Shown here piece after piece: positions 31,053-42,505 of a DNA stretch of 42,821 bases. Under the pieces are notes generated by a model that was not told the DNA's origin, ran no database searches, and saw nothing but the letters and a program-made list of their open reading frames with translations. A program made the translations under genes and the position numbers. Source of the DNA: Planctomycetales bacterium (GTDB lineage: Bacteria; Planctomycetota; Planctomycetia; Isosphaerales; Isosphaeraceae); assembly GCA_027459775.1 (NCBI GenBank), contig DAIDHE010000360.1, forward strand, positions 1-42,821, in the 5' to 3' direction. Positions within the stretch are counted from its first letter, which is position 1. Every line of letters starts with the position of its first letter.

Positions 31053-32789
31053 ATGGACCATACGTCTCGAGCCTCGACGGTGGCCGCCTACCTGGTGGAT
31101 CGGCTTGCCAGCCTGGGGGCGGAGCACGTCTTCGCGGTGCCTGGCGACTATGTCGCGGCGTTTCTCGACGCGGTTGACGCCTCGAGCCGCCTGCGCCTGG
31201 TCGCGGCCGCGAACGAGCAGGAGGCCGGCTACGCGGCCGACGGCTACGCCCGATATCGCCCGATCGCGGCTCTGGCCGTCACTTACGGGGTGGGGGCCAT
31301 GAGCGCCTTGAACGCGGTGGCCGGTAGCTATGTCGAGCGGCTGCCGGTCGTGGTGATCAACGGCAGCCCCAGCCACGCCAACCGTCGCATCGGGCGCGAG
31401 CGGGGCGTCCTGTTCCATCACTCGACCGGCGACGTCGAGGCCAATCTCGCGATCTATCGCCCGGTGACGGTCGCGGCCGAGGTGCTGGCCTCGGGCGTCG
31501 AGGCGCCCGAGCAAATCGACCGCGCGCTTCGCACGGCGATCACCCACCACCGCCCCGTCTACATCGAATGCCTGAAGGACGTCTGGAACGCTCCCTGTCG
31601 TCCGCCGGCCGGCAGGGTCGAGGCCGAGCCCCCAGCGAGCGACCCGAGCTCGCTCGCCGACGCAGTCGACACCGCCTGGGCGCTGCTTGCTCAGGCCAGG
31701 CGCGGGGTCGTCTGGGCTGGAATCGAGCTCCGTCGCCAGCGGCTCGAAGGACTGTTGCTCGAGCTCCTCTCGGCCAGCGGATGGCCCTTCATGACGACGC
31801 TCCTGGCCAAGAGCTTGCTGGCGGAAGACCACGGCCTCTTCGCCGGCGTCTACGCGGGCCCCGCCTCGCTCGCGCCAACCCGCGAGGCCATGGAAGGCGC
31901 CGACGCGATCCTCGCCCTGGGCACCCTCGTGACCGACGATTACCTCGATCTTGTCGCTCTCGCCTATGAACAAATGATCGTCGCATTCGACGGTCAGGTT
32001 CGGGTCGGATCGCGCCTCTTTCCGGACGTCGCGCTCGAGGACTTCGCGTTCGGCGTGCTCCGGCGATTCCTGGACGCGCGGCCGCCCAGGCCCCCCGCGC
32101 CGACGCTCGCGGCAAAGATCAGGCCCAGGAACTCACTCACATTCCAGAGCCTCTTCGCAGTGCTCGAGCAGTTCCTCGACCCAGGCATGGTACTCATCGT
32201 CGACGAGAGCGACTCGATGTACGTCTCGGCCTCAACGCGGATCAGAACCCGAGGCGGCTACGCCTCGCAGGCGGCGTGGGGCTCGATCGGGTATGCCCAG
32301 GCCGGGGCGATCGGCGTCGGGTTCGCGACCGGGCGACGACCCGTCGTGGTGATCGGCGATGGTGGGTTTCAGATGACCTGCCAGGCGCTTTCAACCCTCG
32401 AGCGCGAGCAGCTCGGCGCGATCGTCCTCATCATCGACAACGGGTTGTACGGCATCGAGCAGGCGCTCGTGGACTTGAGGCCTTTCGACGACGCATCCAT
32501 CCCATTCAAGCCCTACAACATCTTGCCCCATTGGGATTACGCCAAACTCGCCCAGGCGATGGGTGGGCTGGGCCTTGAGGCCACGTCCGTCCGCGGCCTC
32601 AGAATCGCGCTCCAGACCGCGAAGACGCGAACGAGAGAGCTGTCAGTCATCCGCGTCGCGATCGCCAAGACCGACCTTCCCGAGCCAATCCAGCGGTTGG
32701 CGACCGATACCGGCTACCCCAGGCATCCCTCGCCCGAGATTTCGGCCGCCCTCCGCCTGGCCTCCCTCAAGGGCCGGAACAATCGTTGA
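31053..32789 (+). CDS. Thiamine-diphosphate-dependent 2-oxoacid decarboxylase (PDC/IPDC-like)
   Basis: Encodes 578 residues from ATG 31053 (GAGAGGG upstream). Catalytic Glu is in ANEQEAGYAADGYAR (E55). The HH pair diagnostic of pyruvate and indolepyruvate decarboxylases is in VLFHHSTGD (H124-H125), and the ThDP-Mg motif is GDGGFQ ... DNGLYG about 25-30 residues apart. Acetolactate synthase and benzoylformate decarboxylase lack that HH arrangement. The product of such an enzyme is an aldehyde plus CO2. The gene follows the oxidase by 15 bp, so the pair could turn an amino acid into the aldehyde one carbon shorter. The C-terminal region has the expected E/Q-x-x-x-G dimer contacts. Confidence 0.85.
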   Translation: MDHTSRASTVAAYLVDRLASLGAEHVFAVPGDYVAAFLDAVDASSRLRLVAAANEQEAGYAADGYARYRPIAALAVTYGVGAMSALNAVAGSYVERLPVVVINGSPSHANRRIGRERGVLFHHSTGDVEANLAIYRPVTVAAEVLASGVEAPEQIDRALRTAITHHRPVYIECLKDVWNAPCRPPAGRVEAEPPASDPSSLADAVDTAWALLAQARRGVVWAGIELRRQRLEGLLLELLSASGWPFMTTLLAKSLLAEDHGLFAGVYAGPASLAPTREAMEGADAILALGTLVTDDYLDLVALAYEQMIVAFDGQVRVGSRLFPDVALEDFAFGVLRRFLDARPPRPPAPTLAAKIRPRNSLTFQSLFAVLEQFLDPGMVLIVDESDSMYVSASTRIRTRGGYASQAAWGSIGYAQAGAIGVGFATGRRPVVVIGDGGFQMTCQALSTLEREQLGAIVLIIDNGLYGIEQALVDLRPFDDASIPFKPYNILPHWDYAKLAQAMGGLGLEATSVRGLRIALQTAKTRTRELSVIRVAIAKTDLPEPIQRLATDTGYPRHPSPEISAALRLASLKGRNNR

Positions 32790-32811
32790 ATATGGCTAGA
32801 ATGCGCAAACC

Positions 32812-32842
32812 TTGACGGCTTGCATGCTCTTCTGCCTGTAAA
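32812..32842 (+). promoter_or_regulatory. Possible promoter for large secreted protein
   Basis: TTGACG (32812-32817) and TGTAAA (32837-32842) with a 19-base spacer, upstream of the ATG at 32992. The spacing is long and the -10 poor, so this is only a candidate. Confidence 0.25.
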
Positions 32843-32991
32843 GAGTTCCCTGCCGCCAAGCCAGTTTTGAACATCGATTTCAAGATTCCGTAGTTTAGCA
32901 GCAGAACCGACCTGTTCGGGACGATCGTTATGATGCGGAAAGTCGTCGCGAGCGCGCGGACGACGGCCGAGCAACCAGGGAGGGCGCGTTG

Positions 32992-35900
32992 ATGCACGGA
33001 GACAAGAGAATCCTCTTCGCGGTCGCCTTCCTGGCGCTCTCGTGCGGTCCCCGGACGTGCCAGGCCCAGCTTTTCCACCGCGCGAAAGTGGATGCGGAGG
33101 GCACCGCGCCGGCCTTGACGCTTGGCCAGGTGGCGGCTCTCGTCGACGAGATCGATCGCGAGCTTTTCGCCGCGGGGATGATCGACATCAAGGCCCCCGA
33201 CGTCTGGGGTCAGAACCGGATGACGCGGTACCGCGCCGAGTTTGAACAGCAGATGGCGCAGGAGCGCGGCAAGTTTCAGGAGATCCTTCAGGCGGCCCAG
33301 CGCACCGCCGATCTGGCGGTGATGACGAGTGCGACGTCGCTCTCGTTTTCTCCGACCGGGGCCGCGGCGCCCGCGACCGCCTCGGGGAGTTCCAATCCGC
33401 TCAAGGGCGTCTCCTCGATGTTGTCCCGCGCCCGGGCGTCGTCGAATCCGGTGGTCATCCCCCCCACGATCGTCAACAACATGGGCGGCCTGCCCGCAAC
33501 GATTGCGTCCGACCTGGCCAATCTCGCGCCCAGCTCGACGGCGGCGACACCCGCGGCCCCCGCCCCCGCCCCTTCGACCGCGCCGGCGGGGTCCACGGCC
33601 GGATCGGACCCGAGCAGCCTGCTCGACAGCATCAGCAAGCGGCTCGATGCCCTCGAGAAAGGCACGCTGAGCATGCCCGCCGACATCAATCAGCTCGCCA
33701 CCAAGGAGGGCAAGCCGGGCGTCGGCCTCGAGCCCACCATCCGCCTCGACGAGGAGGCCCGGTATCTGAACCATCTTCATGAACTGCGCAGGGTCAACGC
33801 CGGCGACGACCTGACCGATATGGCCGGCTACGGCCTTTATCTCCTCCGCCTGCCAGTCTCGCTCTTGCCTGGCCCCGATTCCCGCAAGGGCAAAGGGGCC
33901 GTCGTCACCATGGAAGCGCGCCACGACCTGACCGAAGACCTCCTCGAGAACACCTTCCGCGACGTCGTCGTCATCGACTCGACCTACGCACTCTCGCGAA
34001 TGATCAACGACAACCTGCACGCGACCCTGTGCGAGATCCATCTGGCCAATTCAAAAGGCGATCCCAAACATGGCGGCTGCGAATTCGACAGCCTCTGGCG
34101 ACTGATCATGCCTCGGTCCCAGACGAAACGCGATCCCGAGAACTGGGTGGCGGGGATGAATGACATGGTCGCAATGCCCCAGGCCGCCAAGTCGGGCTCC
34201 GGCCCGAACCCCATCATGTCCGAGGATCTACGCATCATCCTGGGACCAATCAACTGGCCGGGGGCCATTGCGTCACCCAATCTCTGTGGCAAGGAGATCA
34301 AGCCCCCCTATTCGACATCCATGCCGCCCAATCAGAGGAACATCGACATCAAAGGCCGGCTCGAGCAAGCCCTGTTTTACTACAAGGATCGGCTCCAGCT
34401 CTTGATCGCCTCGATCGAGCAGGCGCAGGCGGACCCTTACCATCACGATCCGACGACCCTCGCCGTGATCCGGGGCAGCCTGCTCGAGACCTACCGGTAC
34501 ATGCGTGAGAATTCGTCGACGAATGCGATGTTCCAGCCGGACGAAGTCGAGAAGATCGCCAAACTCGCGTTTCGCAGGGATTTGAAGGGATTGATCGCCG
34601 AACGGGAAGCATTCCTCAAGAATCTGGTCACATCACGCCGAGGCGTGGTCGACAGCACCTGGGAGAGCCAGGTCACGCCGACCGACGTGCTGGCGTTTGT
34701 GCTCACGCTCCAGTTCGCCATGGTCGACCGCCAGCTCAAGCAAGACATCATGATCATGGCCAAGCGCAGGGGCTGCCCGCTGGGCGACCCGCGGCAATTG
34801 CGGTTCTACGATTTCGAGCCGACCGATGACGCGATCCGGGCTTTCACCGCCTACGTTGAGTGTAAATGGCCGGTGCGCGTTTATTCGGTCGATCCCGCGA
34901 TCGAGCAACAAAACGTACTCGACGCCTTCAGCCGCCGCAGCGAGCTGCAGCTCGCCCTGGCCGTGGCCGTCGCCTCGGGCAACATGAGCGCCAACAACGC
35001 CACGAAGTTCGCGCGGAAGCTGGAATTCGACCAGGAGACCGTGGGCCTGAATCGGACCGCCGTGGGCTTCGGCGCGGGCGAGACGACGTTTGGCTGGCGG
35101 TTCTATCCGCGGGTCCAGACGCCCCCCACCCAGAGCAACCCCCGCAGGATCGCCGACCTTCTGTACTGGGGCGGACCCGGGCCCAACTGGGATGTGAAGA
35201 ACCGCCAGATCGAGTCCGGGCCGCACGAGTGCATCGCGCTTCTGGTCGTGCCCAACTTCATCCCCGCCCTCCGGCTCGCGACCGTCGCCAACTGGTTCGA
35301 CTTGACCGGACACTCCGCCCGCCAGCGAGTCGAAAACCAGCGCATGCTCGAGCTCAGCCACAAGCTGCAGATCGCCAAGAACGCCCTGGCCGGAGTCTGC
35401 GACCCAAAGCTCTACCGCCCCCAGGATCTCGTCCACATCACCCAGCGCATCCGCCAGTTGGAAAACCAGTTGCCGACCCAGGATTACCGGGTCGACCTCC
35501 CCGACGAGGGTGATCTGCTCGGTTCCGAGATCTTCAGCTCCAACGCCGCGACCCTCGCTCCCATGCTGATCGCCTGGTACGGCGAGCCGGTGACCGAGGG
35601 GGAAGATTCGTCGATCTTTCTCCAGGGCCGCGGGTTCAGCGTTTTCGACACCCAGGTCGTGGCCGGCGGCGTGAACATCCCCGAGACTCAAAAACGGCTG
35701 ATCAGCCGCAACGTCATGCAGATCGTCGTCCCACGATCGGCCCGCGCCTTTTCGGTTTGTTGCACGACCGAGAAAGAGGACCACGAGCCCAAGTCAGACG
35801 AGAAATCCCATTCGAATGAATCTCGATGCGCCCGCGGGATCCTGGATGTTCATATCGCCACGCCCAACGGCGCCTCGAACCACTTGTTCGTGAATGTCAC

Positions 35901-36591
35901 GCTCAAGCCGAGACGGGACTCGCACGAATCGGTCTCGACGACCGCGACCACGACCACGACCGTCGCCGGCAATCAGACCTCGACCACGACCAAGCTCGAG
36001 GTCACGCCCCCCGGGATCGCTTTGCCCCCGCTCACGATCTTGCCGCTGGGCACTCCCTGGCCCTCGAACGGCTCGTTCTCGCCCGGCGCGGTCACCGGGG
36101 CCGCGCCCGGACAAATCGTGCCGGGGCTGGTTCCGAGCAAGACGGAAAAAGAAGAGCCCACGCCTACGTTGAATCCCCCACCACCGGCGACCATCTCCCA
36201 GGGCGCTCCCAAGCAGGCTGATCCCAGGACAGCGCCCAAGCAGCCGGCTCAAAAGCAAAAGGAGACTCCACCTCCCGAGGCCAACCCACCTTCGCGGGGA
36301 GCCACGGCGCGTGTGCGCCTCATGGATCCCGTGGCGTTTCGAGCCGCGGCCTCCGAAGCATCACCGGCGTCGAGTCGTGGTCTCGCCGCCGCGACGGTCG
36401 ACCCCAGCGTGAATCGCGCCGAGTATCCACGGCCGGATCGCTCACGGCCGCCAGGCTCGGCGCTCGCCTCGCCGTCAAAGGCGACGCGCGTTCCGGGCTC
36501 GATCCCGCCTTCCAGGAAAGCCCCGGACGAAACGTCCCCCAGACCGGCCCGAAAGACGCTCCTCGACCGCTTGATGCAGCGGAACCCTTGA
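32992..36591 (+). CDS. Large secreted protein of unknown function with TIG-like domain
   Basis: Encodes 1199 residues from ATG 32992 (GGGAGGG 8 bases upstream). A signal peptide is present (MHGDKRILFAVAFLALSCG, likely cut after CQA). Three regions can be told apart. Residues about 35-260 are Ala/Ser-rich and partly coiled-coil. Residues 260-850 form a compact charged region I do not recognise. Residues about 850-970 resemble an IPT/TIG immunoglobulin-like domain ('IFLQGRGFSVFDTQVVAGGV' and 'DVHIATPNGASNHLFVNV'). The last 230 residues are Pro/Ser/Thr-rich, ending with a basic 'KTLLDRLMQRNP'. It is inferred to be extracytoplasmic. The open layout and the absence of enzyme motifs suggest a structural or adhesive role. 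Confidence 0.8.
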   Translation: MHGDKRILFAVAFLALSCGPRTCQAQLFHRAKVDAEGTAPALTLGQVAALVDEIDRELFAAGMIDIKAPDVWGQNRMTRYRAEFEQQMAQERGKFQEILQAAQRTADLAVMTSATSLSFSPTGAAAPATASGSSNPLKGVSSMLSRARASSNPVVIPPTIVNNMGGLPATIASDLANLAPSSTAATPAAPAPAPSTAPAGSTAGSDPSSLLDSISKRLDALEKGTLSMPADINQLATKEGKPGVGLEPTIRLDEEARYLNHLHELRRVNAGDDLTDMAGYGLYLLRLPVSLLPGPDSRKGKGAVVTMEARHDLTEDLLENTFRDVVVIDSTYALSRMINDNLHATLCEIHLANSKGDPKHGGCEFDSLWRLIMPRSQTKRDPENWVAGMNDMVAMPQAAKSGSGPNPIMSEDLRIILGPINWPGAIASPNLCGKEIKPPYSTSMPPNQRNIDIKGRLEQALFYYKDRLQLLIASIEQAQADPYHHDPTTLAVIRGSLLETYRYMRENSSTNAMFQPDEVEKIAKLAFRRDLKGLIAEREAFLKNLVTSRRGVVDSTWESQVTPTDVLAFVLTLQFAMVDRQLKQDIMIMAKRRGCPLGDPRQLRFYDFEPTDDAIRAFTAYVECKWPVRVYSVDPAIEQQNVLDAFSRRSELQLALAVAVASGNMSANNATKFARKLEFDQETVGLNRTAVGFGAGETTFGWRFYPRVQTPPTQSNPRRIADLLYWGGPGPNWDVKNRQIESGPHECIALLVVPNFIPALRLATVANWFDLTGHSARQRVENQRMLELSHKLQIAKNALAGVCDPKLYRPQDLVHITQRIRQLENQLPTQDYRVDLPDEGDLLGSEIFSSNAATLAPMLIAWYGEPVTEGEDSSIFLQGRGFSVFDTQVVAGGVNIPETQKRLISRNVMQIVVPRSARAFSVCCTTEKEDHEPKSDEKSHSNESRCARGILDVHIATPNGASNHLFVNVTLKPRRDSHESVSTTATTTTTVAGNQTSTTTKLEVTPPGIALPPLTILPLGTPWPSNGSFSPGAVTGAAPGQIVPGLVPSKTEKEEPTPTLNPPPPATISQGAPKQADPRTAPKQPAQKQKETPPPEANPPSRGATARVRLMDPVAFRAAASEASPASSRGLAAATVDPSVNRAEYPRPDRSRPPGSALASPSKATRVPGSIPPSRKAPDETSPRPARKTLLDRLMQRNP

Positions 36592-36600
36592 CCCGACCCG

Positions 36601-37596
36601 CTACTGCTTGACGAGCGTGGCCACCGAGATGTGCGGCCAACTGATATTGAGGAAGCTCAGAATGACCGTCTGGGTGTACTGGAGCTGCATGAACTGAGTC
36701 CCATCGGGCTGCTCCACCGTCTCGATCCAGAAGATCGCATCGAGCTGCATCGCATTGGCATTCGCGACCAGAAACGGGATGTTCACCAGCCCGCCGCCGC
36801 CCTTTGTCGAGACGCTGAGGACCTCGGTACTGACGATGTTCTGCCCCACGATGGCGGCTTCGAGGGCCAGATTCGGGTTCTTGAGGAACGGCGGCCCAAA
36901 ACCTGGGGGCAGCGTCGCCTGGTCGAAGGGGGCCAGATAGGCCGGGCCGGTGATCGGACCCTTCGCGTTAAAGGGTGTGGAGTCGACCGCATGAAAATGA
37001 GGCGGTGTCTTGAGAGGCTTGACGACCGCCCCCTGGGCCAGAACCGAGGTTCCATGCGGAATGGAACCCTGTCGAACCACGGTCTCGGGCTGCGCGGGCA
37101 CGCTGGTGGCCGGGACGTGGAGCCAGAGCCCAGGCTCGACGTGGAGCGCCCCGTTGGATAATCTGTCGCTGATCCTTTGTAGATAAGTGAACCCGAAAAT
37201 ATTGATGTCTTTCTGCCCCGTCGAGCCGCGGTTGGGCACGTTGCCGCCGATCGGCTGGAACTCGAGGGTCTCGTGCGTCGAATTGAGTTTCACCCGAAAC
37301 GGTTGCGGACCCTCTGGATTGTCGAAATCGGGAAGCGAGATCAGGTTGAATCCCGTGCCGACCCACACGCCTCCAAGATCCCTGAGCGGGCCGAGCTGGG
37401 TGAGAGCCCGATCGGCGGGGGCGGACGCTCGATCTCGGCGGTTCTTGCGCTCAGGCGCGGCTGGCTGACCCTTGGCCGCCTGAGCGCGCGCGGAAGGTTC
37501 CGCCCCCAAAAGTGCCGCCGCGCCCGCGGCCACGCCGGCGCCATGCAAAAAACCACGCCGCGTCCCGGCCCTGATTTCCTCGTCAGGCTCGTTCAT
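36601..37596 (-). CDS. Tat-exported heme-binding-like protein
   Basis: Encodes 331 residues from ATG 37596 (GAGG 6 bases upstream; an ATG at 37608 is less well placed). The N-terminus R-R-G-F-L (residues 13-17) and the hydrophobic GAGVAAGAAALLGA form a twin-arginine signal. The mature part contains 'PLRDLGGVWVGTGFNLISLPDF', then 'HVEPGLWLHVPATSVPAQPETVVRQGSIPHG', and ends 'MQLQYTQTVILSFLNISWPHISVATLVK'. I recall this long lipocalin-like family, annotated as heme-binding, in planctomycetes. An exported, folded, cofactor-carrying protein is inferred; His residues in 'PPHFHAVD' might ligate heme. It is divergent from the histidine kinase. Confidence 0.7.
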   Translation of the reverse strand: MNEPDEEIRAGTRRGFLHGAGVAAGAAALLGAEPSARAQAAKGQPAAPERKNRRDRASAPADRALTQLGPLRDLGGVWVGTGFNLISLPDFDNPEGPQPFRVKLNSTHETLEFQPIGGNVPNRGSTGQKDINIFGFTYLQRISDRLSNGALHVEPGLWLHVPATSVPAQPETVVRQGSIPHGTSVLAQGAVVKPLKTPPHFHAVDSTPFNAKGPITGPAYLAPFDQATLPPGFGPPFLKNPNLALEAAIVGQNIVSTEVLSVSTKGGGGLVNIPFLVANANAMQLDAIFWIETVEQPDGTQFMQLQYTQTVILSFLNISWPHISVATLVKQ

Positions 37597-37626
37597 CGGA
37601 GACCTCATCCCGGAGAGAGCGGAAAG

Positions 37627-37655
37627 CTTCTAAACCGCATGTTACGATATGACAA
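37627..37655 (-). promoter_or_regulatory. Sigma-70-like promoter of heme-binding-like gene
   Basis: On the minus strand, TTGTCA (37655-37650) is followed after 17 bases by TAGAAG (37632-37627). The expected start of transcription lies about 25 bases before the ATG at 37596. The -35 matches 5 of 6 consensus bases. Confidence 0.5.
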
Positions 37656-38004
37656 CGATTCATCTCCCGCAAGAGCCCCCCGATGCCACTGATGCTTTTG
37701 CAGGGGCGCCCCGACCCCGCGGGCGGCCGGCCGCGGTCGTTGTGAGACGAATTCGTTCCGACTTCCCCCGAAAAGTGTGACGGCGACTCCCGTCAACCAG
37801 GGCGGTCGGGTGATCCAGACGCCGCGAACAGGCCGGAACCGGGCGCCACGCGCTCGCCATGGCCGAGTCGCTCTAGCGAGCGCGGGCGGTTTCGGCTAGG
37901 TTTGAGGACGCGGGCTCGCGGCGCGGCGATCCTAGCGGTCCCCCGCGCGGCCTTTCGGCTCGCGCGGCGTTTCTCCACCGCACTCGGGCCAGGGAACGAG
38001 ACGC
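37656..38004. other. Divergent intergenic region
   Basis: Lies between the heme-binding-like gene (minus) and the histidine kinase (plus). I found no coding frame with credible codon use or ribosome-binding site, no further clear promoter, and no repeat. Open frames here are shadows of GC-rich DNA. Confidence 0.4.
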
Positions 38005-39906
<1,902 letters not shown>

Positions 39907-39965
39907 GCCCCTGGCCGCCAGCGCCGCCGCCACGAGCCCGCCAGCCCTTTTTTCGAGGCAATACC

Positions 39966-41372
39966 GTGTTTCGCATCCTCATGATCATGCTCCTGGCATC
40001 CCTCTCGACGCTCAACCCGCATGGGTCCAGCCGGGCCGGCGAGTTCAAGGCCGGCGCGGCCGCGGTCGCGCTCGTCGCCGACGATTCCATGGTCATCGGC
40101 GGCGGCATCGGGCCCGGCAAGGCGGCCGGTCAGGAGGGCCAGCTCCGCTGCTCGGCGCTCGTGCTCGAGGACGAACGCGGGGCGCGGGTCGCGCTCGTCG
40201 CCTGTGACGTGCTCATGCTCGAGCGCGACGTCCTCGACCGCGTCGCCCGCCGCGTCGAACAGGCCGCCGCCATCCCATTTGATCATATTCTCATCAATGC
40301 CACACACACCCACCACGCCCCCACCACCGTGACCATCCACGGATACAAGCGCGAAGAGGCGTTCACACGTCAGGTCGAGGACAAGATCGTCGAGGCCGCC
40401 CAGGCGGCGGCCCACGCGCTCAAGCCGGCGATGTTCCTGTACCGGCTCGGCGAGGAGTCGTCGGTCGGGCGGAACAGCCGGCTGTTGCTCGCCGACGGCA
40501 CGATTTACTGGACCGGCCCCCACGACGACGCGGTCCGACCGACCGGCCCCTTCGACCCCGAGCTGCCCGTCGCCGCGTTCAAGCGGCTGGGCGGCGGGCT
40601 CGAGGCCGTCTTCTTCAATCACTCGACCCACACCATCGGGACCACCAGGCCCGGCGTCCGTTCCCCTTCGTTTTACGGGCTGGCCGCGCAGAGCCTCGAG
40701 CGCAAACACGGCGGCGTATTCCTCTTTTTCGAGGGCGCGTCGGGCTCGACCCACACCCTGGACCTCACGGCGGCCGAGGCCCAGTATCGCATCGAGCACG
40801 CGGTCGAGCGGGCACTCGCCGGGCTCTCGCCGCGCCGCTCCACGACCCTCAACGCGGCCCGCGAAGAGATCGCCGTCCGCGTCCGCCGCTTCGACGAGGC
40901 CAAGGAAGATGCCGCCGTGACCGCGTATTGCAAGGCGCGGATCAAGGAGCCCGCGGCCGCCAACAAGGTCGCCGGCGTCTTCCGCGACATGCGCAAGATC
41001 CTCGCCCCCAAGCAGGGAACCGAGCGCAAGACCTGGGTCCAGGCGATCACGATCGGCGATTTCGCGATCGTCGGGGTGCCGGGCGAGTTTTTCACGGTCC
41101 TCGGCGAGGAGATCAAACGGCGCTCGCCGTTCCGCGACACCGCGGTCTTCGAGCTCGCGGGTGACTATATCGGCTACATCCCCGATAAGGACGGCTTCGA
41201 CCGGGGCGGCTACCAGGTCTGGACCGGCTTGCACAGCTTTGTCGAGCGGGGAACCGGCGAGCTGATCGTGGATCACGCCGTCGAGCTGCTCGATCGCTTG
41301 GCCAAGGAATCGGCCGCCCAATCCAAGAGCCCGAACCTCGGGGATGGTCGAACCCCCCCCGGATCAGGTTAG
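39966..41372 (+). CDS. Neutral/alkaline ceramidase-family secreted protein
   Basis: Encodes 468 residues from GTG 39966 (GAGG 7 bases upstream). Signal peptide: MFRILMIMLLASLSTLNPHGSSRA. 'GEFKAGAAAVAL' and then 'INATHTHHAPTT' (H114, H116, H117 near the predicted zinc) match the N-terminal part of neutral ceramidases (PF04734), as does 'VFFNHSTHTIG' and 'FFEGASGSTHTL' with the glycine-Ser stretch. Full ceramidases are about 650-750 residues and have a C-terminal immunoglobulin-like domain, which is absent. Such shorter planctomycete proteins may act on other amide-containing substrates, and the enzyme is likely exported. Confidence 0.8.
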   Translation: MFRILMIMLLASLSTLNPHGSSRAGEFKAGAAAVALVADDSMVIGGGIGPGKAAGQEGQLRCSALVLEDERGARVALVACDVLMLERDVLDRVARRVEQAAAIPFDHILINATHTHHAPTTVTIHGYKREEAFTRQVEDKIVEAAQAAAHALKPAMFLYRLGEESSVGRNSRLLLADGTIYWTGPHDDAVRPTGPFDPELPVAAFKRLGGGLEAVFFNHSTHTIGTTRPGVRSPSFYGLAAQSLERKHGGVFLFFEGASGSTHTLDLTAAEAQYRIEHAVERALAGLSPRRSTTLNAAREEIAVRVRRFDEAKEDAAVTAYCKARIKEPAAANKVAGVFRDMRKILAPKQGTERKTWVQAITIGDFAIVGVPGEFFTVLGEEIKRRSPFRDTAVFELAGDYIGYIPDKDGFDRGGYQVWTGLHSFVERGTGELIVDHAVELLDRLAKESAAQSKSPNLGDGRTPPGSG

Positions 41373-41434
41373 AATGGCGACCGTGATCCCTCAGTCCCGA
41401 CCGAGTCGGGACGCCGTCAGGAGAGCCTAGGGCC

Positions 41435-42451
41435 ATGAACTTTCGCTGGGACCCCGCATTGATCCTCGGCATCGACCTCGGGGGGACCAAGATTCTGGCC
41501 GGGGTCGTGGACCGCGAAGGCCGGATCCTGAGCAGGGCCAAGCGCTCGACCCCGGCCGCCCAGGGGGGGCCGGCGATCGTCACGGCGATCATGGAATGCG
41601 TCCGGGAATCGGTCCAGACCGCGGGCGCCTCGCTGGACCAGATCGCTGCCGCCGGCCTCGGCTCGCCAGGGCCCCTCGACGCCGACGCCGGCGTCATCCT
41701 CTGGAGCGCCAATCTCAACGTCCGCGATTTCCCCATCGGGCCCGAGCTCAGCCAGGTCCTGGGCTGCCCGGTCGTCGTCGACAACGACGTCCGCGTCGGC
41801 GGCTACGCGGAATATCGCCTGGGCGCTGGGCGGGAATACAAAAACGTCGTCTTCGCCTTCGTGGGCACGGGCATCGGCGGCTGCGTGGTCGTCGACGGCG
41901 TGATGGTCGCCGGCGCGACCCGCAACGCGGGCGAGCTCGGCCACATGGTGATCAAGGCCGGCGGCCCGCGCTGCGGCTGCGGCTCACGGGGGTGCGTGGA
42001 AGCGATGGCCGCGAAGACGGCCATCTGCCGGCGGATCGAAAAGGCCGCCCGCAAGGGCCTGCCCACCATGCTCGCCGAGCGAATCGCGCGCAAAGGCCGG
42101 CTCAAGAGCCGCGACCTGGCCGAGGCCGTCATGGCCAAGGATCTGGTCGCGCTCAATGAAGTCCAGCGGTCCGCCCACTATCTGGGAGTCGGGATCGGCA
42201 ATCTGATCAACGTCCTCGGCCCGGAGGCCGTCGTCATCGGCGGCGGGATCGCCCAGGCCCTGGGCGATCACTATGTCGACATGGTGCGGACCTCGGCCCG
42301 GACCATCGCCATCGCCGACCCCGGCGAAACCATCGTCGTCCGCCGCGCTTCCCTGGGCGACGACGCCGGATTCCTGGGCGCGGCCCTGCTCGCCCGCGAA
42401 CGATTCCGGCCCAGCGAGGCCCGCTACGAAATCCACTCAACCTCGACCTGA
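41435..42451 (+). CDS. ROK-family sugar kinase (glucokinase-like)
   Basis: A 338-residue protein from ATG 41435. DLGGTK (14-19) is the phosphate-binding loop. 'VVDNDVRVGGYAEYRLGAG' and 'FVGTGIGGCVVVDG' cover the sugar-binding and catalytic region. 'GELGHMVIKAGGPRCGCGSRGCVEAMAA' contains the ROK zinc cluster (H and three Cys). It has no N-terminal helix-turn-helix, so it is a kinase rather than a ROK repressor. It phosphorylates glucose or a related hexose with ATP in the cytoplasm. The preceding ceramidase-type gene ends about 60 bp upstream; whether they are co-transcribed is open. Confidence 0.9.
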   Translation: MNFRWDPALILGIDLGGTKILAGVVDREGRILSRAKRSTPAAQGGPAIVTAIMECVRESVQTAGASLDQIAAAGLGSPGPLDADAGVILWSANLNVRDFPIGPELSQVLGCPVVVDNDVRVGGYAEYRLGAGREYKNVVFAFVGTGIGGCVVVDGVMVAGATRNAGELGHMVIKAGGPRCGCGSRGCVEAMAAKTAICRRIEKAARKGLPTMLAERIARKGRLKSRDLAEAVMAKDLVALNEVQRSAHYLGVGIGNLINVLGPEAVVIGGGIAQALGDHYVDMVRTSARTIAIADPGETIVVRRASLGDDAGFLGAALLARERFRPSEARYEIHSTST

Positions 42452-42505
42452 CGAGCCAGCGTCGAGCGCGGGGCGAATCGTCACCCGCTCGCCAGGCCCC
42501 GACTT

